DNA from: Acidobacteriota bacterium | Lineage (GTDB): Bacteria; Acidobacteriota; Terriglobia; 20CM-2-55-15 | NCBI GenBank assembly: GCA_022821145.1 | Contig: JAJEEE010000052.1 | Span: 32,978 to 96,977, forward strand | Length of the DNA: 64,000 nt | Direction of reading: 5' to 3' | In this document: one piece after another, positions 48,401 to 57,129 of the stretch | Layout: every line of letters begins with the position of its first letter | Numbering within the stretch: position 1 is the first letter of the stretch | Made by a program: the position numbers and the translations under genes | Notes under the pieces: model-generated | Databases searched by the model: none | What the model saw: only the letters and a program-made list of their open reading frames with translations | Told to the model about the DNA's origin: nothing

Positions 48401-50311
48401 ATGAACGTTTCCGTCCGGCCGCTGCTGATCACGGCGGCGTTTCTTCTGCCGTCAGGGGCCTTCGCCCAGTGCGTCGACTATTCCGATGACCCGGCCGGGT
48501 GTCAGCCCGCCACGTTCGACACGCCGATCGGTCAGATGCCCTCGGTCCGCGTCAACGCCGAGGGGGACATCGACCCGTTCTCGTCCGAGGCGGATGCGCG
48601 CGCCGGCTTTGCCGCGCTCGAGGCGGAGCTGAACCTGTTCCGCAATTTCGAGAAGATCCACTGGGTCCTCACCATTCCCTCGGAACGCGATCCGGGCACA
48701 GGCGCGTGGCGCGGCGGCGACCTGGACGGCGCGGGCGACGCGCGCGGGTTGGGGATCGCGGGGCAGTGCGCCTACGTCGGACATCGGAACGGTCCCGGGA
48801 CCACGCGGGCCGTCGACATCTTCCGGATCCAGCCGGATCCGGTCGCCGACCCGCCAATCCGGGTCGGGGAGATCCCGGCCATGGCCGTCGGGAACGAGGG
48901 TTTCGACGACCGCGAGCTGCGGTCGCTGGTCTATACCGCGTCGGGCGGGGAGGACCGGCAGATCATGGTCCGCAACGCGGGCACCAGCACGATCGGTCGG
49001 CTGGAGACCTACCAGGTCGACATGGAGACCTGCCTGCCCGTCTTCCGAAGCGCCACGTACGACTTCAACGGACCGTCGCACGAGTTCTTCCTGTGGCACG
49101 ATCCCGCGAACTCGAACCGCGTGCTCGTCTTCATGGCCATGTTCGCCGGAGGCGGCCTGCCCGCCCCGGAGAACCCCGGGCGCCGCATTCCGGACGCGAT
49201 CGTGCTGGCGGTGACCGACGAGGACACGGGCGAGGTGCTGGAGAACCCGCGGGTGCTGGCCGGGTTCAGCCTCGAGTCCGTGGGCGGGCCGCCGATCAAC
49301 GAGCGGCCCGACGAGACCGGGTTGTTCGGGGACGGGCGTTTCGCGGACTTCAGCACCGAGGAGAACCTGGCCGGGCGGGCGGGGAACTACCAGAACCGCC
49401 AGAACAACATGCTGCACTCGCTGTCGGTGTCCAACGACGGCGAGCGCGTCTACGCGGCCGGCGGGAACGCGGGCTTCTACGTCCTGAATTCCGAGGGCGT
49501 TGCCCGGAACACGAACGCCGATCTGGCGGCGGGGACCGCGGACTGCAACACGCGATCGACGATCGTCGCCTCCGGCGGTTTCGTGGACGCCGCTCTTCTG
49601 GCCGAGATCGCCGGCGACTGCCTGCACATGGTCGTCAGCGACGACCCCGGCCTGCAGGCGTTCCTGGCGTCGGAAGCGTCCGACGCCGCCAAGGCGGCCC
49701 GATACCTGGTGCTGCTGACGCGTTCGCGCATCGACGTGCACCCCCCGTTCAGCTCGCTGCCGACGGGCATCCACAGCGCGGTCTTCGTTCCCGACCGTCC
49801 GGCCCGGGTCCGGGGGAATGTCGACCAGCGGCCGGCCTACGTCTGGCTGAGCGACGAGAACGGCGGGTGCCCGCTGATGCACGCGCGCATGGTGTCGGTG
49901 GAGTCCGAGTCGACCCCGGTCATGGTCGGCGCCTTCGCGATTCCCGACAACCGGATGGAGGAATGCCTGACGCAGGCCGTGACCGAGCCCAACGGCGAGC
50001 GCCGGCGCAACGTGCCCCAGCAGAACCACAACCCGACGGTCTTCGAGAACCTGGTGTTCACCACCTGGTACGGACATGGCCTGCGCGCGATCGACATCTC
50101 CAACCCCTACAGCCCGCGCGAGGTCGGCTACGCGTTGACCTTGCCGCACGGCGTGGCGCGCAGCTACCCGGTCTTCAAGGACGGCCTGATCTACTGGAGC
50201 GACAGCGACACCGGGCTTCACGTCGCCCGCTACGTCGGGCCGCGCAGCGGCGAGCTCCCCGGACCCGGATCCGGCGTCTACGAGAGCAACGCGACGAGCC
50301 CCCATCGATGA
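48401..50311 (+). CDS. secreted beta-propeller protein (LVIVD-like)
   Basis: This 636-aa protein has a signal peptide ending G-A-F-A-Q and Cys residues near both ends of the mature chain. It has internal repeats of W-strand type. A late V-F-E-N-L-V-F-T-T-W-Y-G-H-G-L-R-A-I-D-I-S-N-P-Y-S-P segment and P-V-F-K-D-G-L-I-Y-W-S-D-S-D-T-G-L match LVIVD/choice-of-anchor-B-like propellers, which are binding or scaffold domains without known catalysis. It overlaps the next gene by ATGA, so its partner is probably the heavy-metal-binding protein. Confidence 0.68.
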   Translation: MNVSVRPLLITAAFLLPSGAFAQCVDYSDDPAGCQPATFDTPIGQMPSVRVNAEGDIDPFSSEADARAGFAALEAELNLFRNFEKIHWVLTIPSERDPGTGAWRGGDLDGAGDARGLGIAGQCAYVGHRNGPGTTRAVDIFRIQPDPVADPPIRVGEIPAMAVGNEGFDDRELRSLVYTASGGEDRQIMVRNAGTSTIGRLETYQVDMETCLPVFRSATYDFNGPSHEFFLWHDPANSNRVLVFMAMFAGGGLPAPENPGRRIPDAIVLAVTDEDTGEVLENPRVLAGFSLESVGGPPINERPDETGLFGDGRFADFSTEENLAGRAGNYQNRQNNMLHSLSVSNDGERVYAAGGNAGFYVLNSEGVARNTNADLAAGTADCNTRSTIVASGGFVDAALLAEIAGDCLHMVVSDDPGLQAFLASEASDAAKAARYLVLLTRSRIDVHPPFSSLPTGIHSAVFVPDRPARVRGNVDQRPAYVWLSDENGGCPLMHARMVSVESESTPVMVGAFAIPDNRMEECLTQAVTEPNGERRRNVPQQNHNPTVFENLVFTTWYGHGLRAIDISNPYSPREVGYALTLPHGVARSYPVFKDGLIYWSDSDTGLHVARYVGPRSGELPGPGSGVYESNATSPHR

Positions 50312-51327
50312 TCCGCCGGCCGTCAGTCGGGCGCATCGTCGCCGTGATGGCGATCGTCTCGGCGGCGGCGGCCGTCGTCGGGCAGGACCCGCCGATGCGG
50401 ATGCCGGCGGCCCCGCCCCTTCTGGACCCTAACGAGGACGTCGCCTACATGTGTCCGATGCATCCGGACTACACCTCCGAGGTCGCCGGGATGTGTCCGC
50501 GGGACGGCATGATGCTGGTCGCGTCGAACCCCTACGACGTTCGCGACTATCGCCTCGAGCTGGAAACGACGCCGCCGGTCGTGCGGGCCGGCGAGGCCGC
50601 GACGTTGCGGTTCCGCGTCTACCATCCCGGAACGGGCGAGCCGGTCTCCAGTTTCCTGACCGTCCACGACCGGCAGTATCACCTGTTCGTGATCAGCCAG
50701 GACATGGAGCACTTCGAGCACATCCACCCGGAGCAGGACGCCGACGGGAGCTGGTCGATCGAGGTGACGCTTCCGAAGGAAGGCTACTACAAGGTCCTGT
50801 CGGACTTCGTTCCCAACGGCGGCGCCGCCCAGTTCATCGCCAAGCCGCTGGTGACGGCCGGCTACGGCGGAGACCTCGCGGGCGACGGCGCCCGGCTGGC
50901 GGCGGATGCGGACCGCACGCGGACCGTGGGCGCTCTGACGGCCACGGTGTCGCACGATCCGGAGACGTTCCTGACCGGACTGTACGGGCACATGACGTTC
51001 ACGCTGACCGACGCCGAGACCGGCCGGCCGGCGACGGACCTTCAACCCTACCTGGGTTCGTTCGGCCACATGCTGATCATGAGCGAGGACATGATCGACT
51101 ACGTGCACGCCCACCCGCTGGACCTGGAGAACTCCGACGACGAGACGGGCCCGCTGCCGCTGATGCTGCCGATGGGGGTGGATAATTCCGCGCTGCGCGG
51201 GGGACCGGAGGTGACCTTCGAGGGCCTGATGCCCCGGGCGGGTCTGTACCGGGCCTGGACCCAGTTCCAGCGGGACGACCAGGTCCATACCTTCGCGTAC
51301 ACGTTCCAGGTCGAGGATCCGGGGTAG
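50308..51327 (+). CDS. secreted heavy-metal-binding-domain (HMBD) protein
   Basis: This 339-aa protein starts at ATG 50308 overlapping the previous stop. A signal peptide is followed by Y-M-C-P-M-H-P-D-Y-T-S and G-M-C-P-R-D-G-M-M-L (residues 47-70), the C-P-M-H-P...C-P-x-C/D-G-M-x-L metal-binding motif of HMBD found in CusB and CopA N-termini. Two Ig-like beta domains follow with many Met and His (S-Q-D-M-E-H-F-E-H-I-H-P, S-E-D-M-I-D-Y-V-H-A-H-P). The His/Met clusters suggest copper or silver binding in the periplasm. No efflux pump is encoded beside it. Confidence 0.8.
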   Translation: MIRRPSVGRIVAVMAIVSAAAAVVGQDPPMRMPAAPPLLDPNEDVAYMCPMHPDYTSEVAGMCPRDGMMLVASNPYDVRDYRLELETTPPVVRAGEAATLRFRVYHPGTGEPVSSFLTVHDRQYHLFVISQDMEHFEHIHPEQDADGSWSIEVTLPKEGYYKVLSDFVPNGGAAQFIAKPLVTAGYGGDLAGDGARLAADADRTRTVGALTATVSHDPETFLTGLYGHMTFTLTDAETGRPATDLQPYLGSFGHMLIMSEDMIDYVHAHPLDLENSDDETGPLPLMLPMGVDNSALRGGPEVTFEGLMPRAGLYRAWTQFQRDDQVHTFAYTFQVEDPG

Positions 51328-51333
51328 AGCGCC

Positions 51334-52485
51334 GTGAGTCGACGATTCCTGGTACTTGCCGGGGTGGCGGCCGTTCTCGCCGCGATGATCTGGCCGCGCC
51401 CGGGCCGGACGCACGTCACGACGACGAACACCGTCATCTTCGAACGCGAGATCGTCCGGATTCTCGAGGCTCATTGCGTCGCGTGCCACGCGGCCGGGAG
51501 CCTGGCGCGGCCGCTGGAATCGTACGAGGAAACCTGGCTGGACCGCGATTCGATCCTGGCGGAAGTGCTCGGCCACGGCATGCCGCCCTGGGCCGCCGTT
51601 CCCGGTTACGGCGAGTTCGCGAACGACAACGGCCTCACGCTGCGGGAAAGGCAGTTCCTCGTATCCTGGGTGGAAGGACTGGGTCCGCGCAACGACGGCG
51701 CGGTCTTCCTGAACGTACGGGACCCGGGAGAGCGTCCTCCGGAGGTTCGAGCCGATCCGGATTTCGATGCCTGGGTTCTCGGCGAGCCCGACCTGGCCGT
51801 AAGTCTGGACGCGACGGTCGTCGAGCCCGGGCAGGGAGAACGGATCGAGCGCAAGGTCGTCGATCTCGGACTGGGGTCGGAACGATGGGTCCGCGGGTTG
51901 GAATTCAGGCCCGGCGACCGGCGCGTGGTCCGCGCGGCGTGGTTCACTGTCGAGGCGACGGGTCAGTGGCTGGGAGGCTGGACGCCGTGGCACGGTTTCG
52001 TCGAGCTTCCCGAGGGCGTGGCATACCGGCTGCCGGCGGGAACCCGCGTCGTGGCCCGAGTCCACTACGGCGCGTCGTCCGAGCGCGTGGTCGACGACGG
52101 TCTGTTGGGCCTGTCTTGGAGCGACGCGGTTGGCGTCGCACCCACCGACATCGTCCTGGAGTCGAGCGGGGAAGTTCCGCCCGGAAGCGACGCCGTGCGG
52201 TTCGCCTCGCGAATCCCGATCGAAAGGGGTCTGAGGGCGCTGTCGTTGTTCCCCGAGTTCGAGCCCGGAATCGATTCCCTGGAAGTCTCGGTCCGCAGGC
52301 CGGACGGCGGCACCCAGATCCTTCTCTTCGCGGACGAGATACCACTGGAATGGCCGACACCCTACGTTTTCGCCGAGCCGGTCGCGATCGAAACCGGTTC
52401 CGAGTTGCGTGCGATTGCGTATTATTCGAACGATACCGCCGAGGCCCGGCCCGGAGGCGTCCGTTTGAGGGTAAGCGCGTACTGA
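51334..52485 (+). CDS. c-type heme protein with copper-monooxygenase-like C-terminal region
   Basis: This 383-aa protein starts at GTG 51334. A signal anchor precedes H-C-V-A-C-H (Cys48, Cys51, His52), one c-type heme site. H-G-M-P-P-W-A-A near residue 81 offers the axial Met. The C-terminal 230 residues alternate strands with W-H-G-F-V-E-L and V-A-R-V-H-Y, resembling the type-II copper ascorbate-dependent monooxygenase-like domain found after such hemes in Acidobacteria and Planctomycetes. Likely a periplasmic redox protein. It is 6 bp after the HMBD gene. Confidence 0.7.
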   Translation: MSRRFLVLAGVAAVLAAMIWPRPGRTHVTTTNTVIFEREIVRILEAHCVACHAAGSLARPLESYEETWLDRDSILAEVLGHGMPPWAAVPGYGEFANDNGLTLRERQFLVSWVEGLGPRNDGAVFLNVRDPGERPPEVRADPDFDAWVLGEPDLAVSLDATVVEPGQGERIERKVVDLGLGSERWVRGLEFRPGDRRVVRAAWFTVEATGQWLGGWTPWHGFVELPEGVAYRLPAGTRVVARVHYGASSERVVDDGLLGLSWSDAVGVAPTDIVLESSGEVPPGSDAVRFASRIPIERGLRALSLFPEFEPGIDSLEVSVRRPDGGTQILLFADEIPLEWPTPYVFAEPVAIETGSELRAIAYYSNDTAEARPGGVRLRVSAY

Positions 52486-52525
52486 GACGGCCCTGCGATC
52501 CGGTTCGCACGACAAGGAGTGACCG

Positions 52526-53881
52526 ATGGCCCGACCCGCTTATCTGATCGCCTGTTCCGTGATCCTGTGCGCCCTGGCGCTGCCCGCGGCGGCCCAGTCC
52601 GTCTATCCGACCGGAACGACCGTCTACGACCCGGAGCGCGCCTGGAACGGTTACACGGTCCTCACGCCGCTTTCGACGCCGGCCGTGGTCGTCATCGACA
52701 TGAACGGCAACGTCGTCAAGGAATGGGACGACTACGACAATGCCCCGGGCGGCCCGGCGCGTATCCTGCCCGGAGGCGTCGTCGTCGCGGCGCGCAACAC
52801 GCGCCCGCCGCACCAGGAGTCGCTCGAGCTGGTGCAGCGCGACTTCGAAGGCAACCTCATCTGGCAGTTCTCCCGCAACGAGCAGGTCGAGACGCGCGAC
52901 GGCGAGACGGTCTGGGCGGCGCGGCAGCATCACGACTGGCAGCGCCCGGACTTCCCGGCGGGTTACTATTCGCCCGAAGCCGCTCCCGCTTCCGAAGGCG
53001 GAACGACCCTGATGCTGACCCACACGAACCGCGTCGTGCCGGCGGTTTCGGGCGTGGTGCTCGAGGACGACCGGATCATCGAGGTGTCATGGGACGGGGA
53101 GATCCTGTGGGAATGGGTTGCCAGCGACCACATCGACGAGTTCGGATTCGCCGATGACGCGCGCGAGGTGATCCGGGCGGCCGGCGCATTCAACCGGGCG
53201 CGGGGCAGCTTCGACTGGTTTCACATCAACTCGGCCACGTACCTGGGGCCGAACGCGTGGTTCGATGCGGGAGACGAGCGGTTCGCTCCCGACAACGTCA
53301 TCATCAGCAGCCGGGAAGCGAGCGTGGTCGCGATCATCGCGCGCGACGACGGCCGCGTCGTCTGGCGGATCGGCCCCGACTTCCGGGAATCCGAGGAGAC
53401 GCGCGCCATCGGCCAGATCATCGGCCAGCACCAGGCTCACGTCATTCCGAAAGGGCTGCCCGGCGAGGGCAACGTGCTGATCTTCGACAACGGGGGTTCC
53501 GCCGGGTACGGCTTCGACACGCCGATCGCGCCGAACGGCCGCGGCGCCCTGGCGCGGGCGACATCGCGCGTCGTGGAAATCGACCCCGTGACGCTCGAGC
53601 GCGTGTGGACCTACGCGGCCGCCGGTTTCTTCAGCACGAACATCAGCGGCGCGCAGCGGCTGCCGAACGGCAACACGCTCGTCACCTCCGGCGCCCCCGG
53701 CCGTTTGTTCGAGGTCACCCGCGAGGGCGACATCGTGTGGGAGTACATCTACCCGCGGTTCGAGCCGCGCAACGCCGTCTACCGGTCCTACCGCCTGCCG
53801 TACGACTGGATTCCCCAGCTCGACGCGCCCGTCGAGCGCGCCGTCACGCCGCCGCCGCTCGGCGAGTTCCGCGTGCCGTGA
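52526..53881 (+). CDS. secreted arylsulfotransferase-family (ASST) propeller protein
   Basis: This 451-aa protein has AGGAG before ATG 52526 and a signal peptide ending P-A-A-A-Q. Six-bladed propeller repeats include V-V-V-I-D-M-N-G-N-V-V-K-E-W, I-I-E-V-S-W-D-G-E-I-L-W-E-W, and I-G-Q-H-Q-A-H-V-I-P. A late R-L-P-N-G-N-T-L-V-T-S-G matches the ASST pattern, and H-x-x-H residues could be catalytic. Bacterial ASSTs transfer sulfate between phenols without PAPS, but many family members have no proven activity. It follows the heme protein by 40 bp. Confidence 0.75.
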   Translation: MARPAYLIACSVILCALALPAAAQSVYPTGTTVYDPERAWNGYTVLTPLSTPAVVVIDMNGNVVKEWDDYDNAPGGPARILPGGVVVAARNTRPPHQESLELVQRDFEGNLIWQFSRNEQVETRDGETVWAARQHHDWQRPDFPAGYYSPEAAPASEGGTTLMLTHTNRVVPAVSGVVLEDDRIIEVSWDGEILWEWVASDHIDEFGFADDAREVIRAAGAFNRARGSFDWFHINSATYLGPNAWFDAGDERFAPDNVIISSREASVVAIIARDDGRVVWRIGPDFRESEETRAIGQIIGQHQAHVIPKGLPGEGNVLIFDNGGSAGYGFDTPIAPNGRGALARATSRVVEIDPVTLERVWTYAAAGFFSTNISGAQRLPNGNTLVTSGAPGRLFEVTREGDIVWEYIYPRFEPRNAVYRSYRLPYDWIPQLDAPVERAVTPPPLGEFRVP

Positions 53882-53900
53882 CGCGGAGAGCGTCCCGCCG

Positions 53901-54740
53901 CTACTCTCGCGTGAGGTAGTTGAACATCCCTTCGACGTTGAGCGCCCGCCACTCGTCGAAGGACGCCCACTCGCTGTATGCATCCATCGTGACGGATTCC
54001 TGCAACTCGGCCAGCGACCGGCCGGCGGCGATGCCCTCCGAAACGGCGGCGTGCATCTCCTCAAGATAATGGCGGTGGTCCCGGACGTCGGCCGTCGTGC
54101 CGATATCCCCGTGGCCGGGGATGACGATGCCGGCGTTCATGGCCTCCACCATCCGCATCTCCGCCATCAACACCTCGTGGTCGTAGCCGGGCAGGGCCTG
54201 GAAGGGAACCCGCTTCAGGCTGATGATGTCGACGACGAACAGCGCGTTCTCCTCCGGGAAGCGGATGATCGACATGTTGTCGGAATGGGCCGGCCCCGGG
54301 TGGATCATCTGCGCGCTCTTGCCGCCCAGGGCGATCGTGTGGCGGTCCGAGTAGTACATCGTCGGCGGATGCACGTTCTCGTTCAGCTCGGCGTCGCGCA
54401 TGTTCTCGTGTCCGACGAACTCGGCCGTGTCCGCGAACACCGCGCCGCCCGAGGCGTGGTCGAAATCGCTATGGCTGTAGACGACGTAGCGCACCGGCAC
54501 GCCGAACCGCGCGTCCAGCTCGGCCCGGAGCCACTCGGCGAAGTCGTTGTTGATGGGGTCGGTCAGGATGATACCTTCCGGGGTGACCAGGAAGGCGGTA
54601 AAGTGGTTGTTATCCTGCGCACGGTACAGGTCGCCGGTGACGTTGACGATGCCGCGCACCGGTTCCTGGGCCTCGGTGCAGGTCGCGCCGAGGAAGACCA
54701 CGACGGCGAGTCCGATCAGCCAGGCGGTTCTGTGCTTCAT
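53901..54740 (-). CDS. secreted metallo-beta-lactamase-fold protein with H-x-D-x-D-H motif
   Basis: This 279-aa protein has AGGAG before ATG 54740 and a signal peptide ending near C-T-E-A-Q. The metal motif is S-H-S-D-F-D-H (His90, Asp92, Asp94, His95), where the usual second His is Asp. H-P-G-P-A-H-S-D-N, V-V-D-I and I-P-G-H-G-D give the remaining ligands. An acidic ligand at this place is known in diiron flavodiiron proteins (H-x-E-x-D-H) but is uncommon in hydrolases of this branch. Substrate unknown; it is convergent with the ASST gene. Confidence 0.78.
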   Translation of the reverse strand: MKHRTAWLIGLAVVVFLGATCTEAQEPVRGIVNVTGDLYRAQDNNHFTAFLVTPEGIILTDPINNDFAEWLRAELDARFGVPVRYVVYSHSDFDHASGGAVFADTAEFVGHENMRDAELNENVHPPTMYYSDRHTIALGGKSAQMIHPGPAHSDNMSIIRFPEENALFVVDIISLKRVPFQALPGYDHEVLMAEMRMVEAMNAGIVIPGHGDIGTTADVRDHRHYLEEMHAAVSEGIAAGRSLAELQESVTMDAYSEWASFDEWRALNVEGMFNYLTRE

Positions 54741-54781
54741 GACGTTTCTTCTCCTGAATGGTGACCGTGATGGTAACCGGG

Positions 54782-54787
54782 AGTATA
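54782..54787 (-). promoter_or_regulatory. -10 box TATACT for the variant MBL gene
   Basis: A consensus-like TATACT on the minus strand, about 41 bp before ATG 54740, within the divergent gap shared with the methyltransferase gene. The leader contains AGGAG. Confidence 0.45.
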
Positions 54788-54829
54788 GCGAATGCCGTCC
54801 GCACGGGCGCTCTTCAAAACTGAGCGTCG

Positions 54830-55813
54830 ATGAAAGCCGCGCCCCGCGTGGCGCCGGAGGCGCCCTGCAACCTCTGTGACGGATCCGAGACCGAGCTGAT
54901 CGGGACGCGCGACCGCCGCGGTCGTCCGTTGCGAACCGTCCTGTGCCGCGGTTGCGGACTGGTGTTCTCGGATCCCCGTCCGGAGGAAGCCGCCGAGCAG
55001 GCCTACTACCGGGACCGGTACCGGCAGGAGTACAAGGGCGTCTTCACGCCGCGCCCGGCGCAGGCCTACCGCGGCGTGCTCGGGGCGCTGGACCGGATCG
55101 CGCGCATCGAGCACCTCCTCCGCCCCGGCGCCGCCGTCCTGGACGTCGGCAGCGGTGCGGGGGAGTTCCCCTACGTCCTGCGGTCGCGGGGCTACGCCGC
55201 CCGTGCCGTGGAGCCGGACCGGGCCTGCGCGGAGTTCGCCCGGGAGCGCCTGCGGCTGAACGTGGAATCGCGCCCGCTCGCGGGACCGGCTCCCCAGGGC
55301 GGACCCTTCGACGTCATCACCCTGTTCCACGTGTTGGAGCACTTGGTGGATCCTCGGGGCGCGTTGAGACTGCTGGCGACCTGGTTGGCGGGGGACGGGA
55401 GGCTGGTCGTCGAGGTTCCCAACGTCGAGACGCGCACGACGGCGCCCCATCACCGCTTCCATCGCGCGCACCTCTACGGTTTCAACGCGGTCACGCTCGC
55501 CGCGGCGGGGGAGTCGGCCGGGCTGAGAGCCGTGGAGCACTTAGAGACGCCGGACGGGGGGACGATCACGGCAGTGTTCGCCCGCGGGGAGTCCCGGACC
55601 GCCACAGACCGGTTGGCCGTCAACTCCGAGCGCGTGCGGCGGGCCCTGGACGGCTACACCAACGCCCGGCACTACCTGGGCGGAACGGTGTTGCGGCAGC
55701 AACTCCGCAAGTTCCGGCGGAACGCGCGGATATGGAGAGTGACACGGGGGCTGTCCGACCCCGTGGAGGCGATCCGGTTGGCCGCGCAGACCGGGGCCCA
55801 CCGGCCATCCTGA
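54830..55813 (+). CDS. class I SAM-dependent methyltransferase with zinc-ribbon N-terminus
   Basis: This 327-aa protein begins with C-N-L-C-D-G and C-R-G-C-G-L-V-F, four Cys that form a zinc ribbon as in many sugar C-methyltransferase-like proteins. V-L-D-V-G-S-G-A-G-E-F near residue 104 is the SAM-binding motif I, V-E-P-D-R-A is motif II, and F-D-V-I-T-L-F-H-V-L-E-H-L-V-D-P is motif IV with the E-H typical of this branch. It lacks the C-terminal domain of full C-methyltransferases. Target may be a glycan, lipid or small molecule. It is a single gene with a weak ribosome site. Confidence 0.85.
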   Translation: MKAAPRVAPEAPCNLCDGSETELIGTRDRRGRPLRTVLCRGCGLVFSDPRPEEAAEQAYYRDRYRQEYKGVFTPRPAQAYRGVLGALDRIARIEHLLRPGAAVLDVGSGAGEFPYVLRSRGYAARAVEPDRACAEFARERLRLNVESRPLAGPAPQGGPFDVITLFHVLEHLVDPRGALRLLATWLAGDGRLVVEVPNVETRTTAPHHRFHRAHLYGFNAVTLAAAGESAGLRAVEHLETPDGGTITAVFARGESRTATDRLAVNSERVRRALDGYTNARHYLGGTVLRQQLRKFRRNARIWRVTRGLSDPVEAIRLAAQTGAHRPS

Positions 55814-55825
55814 GCGAACGTTATC

Positions 55826-57019
55826 CTACAGGCCGGGCCACAGAACGCCCTGCTGCTCCTCGGTGACCGGTCCCATCCCCTGGAAGACGAACTTCTGAAG
55901 GCGCTTTCCCTCGTACGTCTCGGTCGTGTAGAGGTTGCCCTGGGAATCGACCGCGACGTTGTGGACGCCGAAGAACTGGCCCGGCTGCCGGCCGCCGTCG
56001 CCGAACGCGGTCAGAATTTCCAGCGACGCGCGTTCGATGATCCAGACGCGGTCGTTGTGGCCGTCGGCGAGGTAGATGAAGCGCTGCGCGTCGTCCCGCG
56101 AGAAGGCGATGTCCCAGGTCGAGCCGGAGGCGAGCGTCTCCGGCGCGACGAAGACCTCGTCCACGTACGCGCCGTCGCGCTGGAACACCTGGATCCGGTC
56201 GTTCACGCGGTCGCAAACGTAGATCAGGCCGTCGTTCGACGGGATGGCGCAGTGCACGGGGTTACGGAACTGCTGGGCCGGCTCGGCGTCGGGGTCGTAC
56301 GGACCCAGATCCGCGTCGTCGGGCTCGTTGCCGTAAGCGCCCCAGTAGCGGAGCAATTCCCCGGTGTCGCCGTCCAGGACGGCGACGCGCTTGTTGAGGT
56401 AGCCGTCGGCCAGATAGGCCTCGTTGGTCTCGGGATCGACCACGATTTCGGCCACGCGTCCAAAGTTCTCCGTGTCGTTGCTGCCGGCGTTGCCGCCCAG
56501 GCTGCCCACCTGCAACAGGAACGTCCCGTCCAGCGAGAACTTCAAGATGTGCGCGTCGTTCTGGCCGTTGCCGCCGATCCAGACTTTGTCCATGTGGTCG
56601 ACGGTGATGCCGTGGTTCGACTCGGGCCACTCGTAGCCCTCGCCGGGTCCGCCCCAACTGTCGACGAGGTTGCCTTCCGGGTCGAAGCGGAGCACGGGCG
56701 GCGCCGCGCTGCAGCACATGCTGGTCGGCGGGTCCGCGTCCAGGCCGAGCTCGTTCGCCGCGAGGCTGTCGGGCCGGTGAATGATCCAGACGTGGTCCCG
56801 GGAGTCGACCGACACGCCGATGGTCGAGCCGATCCGCCACTGATTCGGCAGCGGTTTGGGCCAGAACGGATCGACTTCGAACATGGGCGCGCCCTCTCCC
56901 GAAGCCGTCGTCGCCGGCTCCCCGGCGGCCGGTTCCTCGTCGACCATCGCCGACGCGCAACCCAGGACGATCAATACCGTGAGGAATGCCACGCCGACAT
57001 ACACGTCTTTCTTGCTCAC
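55826..57019 (-). CDS. NHL-repeat lipoprotein (peptidyl-alpha-hydroxyglycine lyase-like propeller)
   Basis: The 397-aa product starts at GTG 57019 with AAGGAG before it. A lipobox V-L-G-C-A-S is near residue 20. Six NHL-type repeats include G-V-S-V-D-S-R-D-H-V-W-I-I-H-R, G-I-T-V-D-H-M-D-K-V-W-I-G, V-D-P-E-T-N-E-A-Y-L-A-D-G-Y and N-V-A-V-D-S-Q-G-N-L-Y-T-T-E. The pattern is like the peptidyl-alpha-hydroxyglycine lyase propeller, but enzymatic activity is unproven. A C-C pair (S-M-C-C-S-A) is unusual for the fold. It is convergent with the methyltransferase gene. Confidence 0.75.
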   Translation of the reverse strand: MSKKDVYVGVAFLTVLIVLGCASAMVDEEPAAGEPATTASGEGAPMFEVDPFWPKPLPNQWRIGSTIGVSVDSRDHVWIIHRPDSLAANELGLDADPPTSMCCSAAPPVLRFDPEGNLVDSWGGPGEGYEWPESNHGITVDHMDKVWIGGNGQNDAHILKFSLDGTFLLQVGSLGGNAGSNDTENFGRVAEIVVDPETNEAYLADGYLNKRVAVLDGDTGELLRYWGAYGNEPDDADLGPYDPDAEPAQQFRNPVHCAIPSNDGLIYVCDRVNDRIQVFQRDGAYVDEVFVAPETLASGSTWDIAFSRDDAQRFIYLADGHNDRVWIIERASLEILTAFGDGGRQPGQFFGVHNVAVDSQGNLYTTETYEGKRLQKFVFQGMGPVTEEQQGVLWPGL

Positions 57020-57129
57020 TGCTCCACTCCTTCGGCCCCGGCGCCGGGACGCGGTCCGCGTTCGGAGAGGATCATCGTTCAGAGGTCCCCAAAAAGCAAG
57101 CGTATGAACACTCCCGCGCCGAGGGGTGT

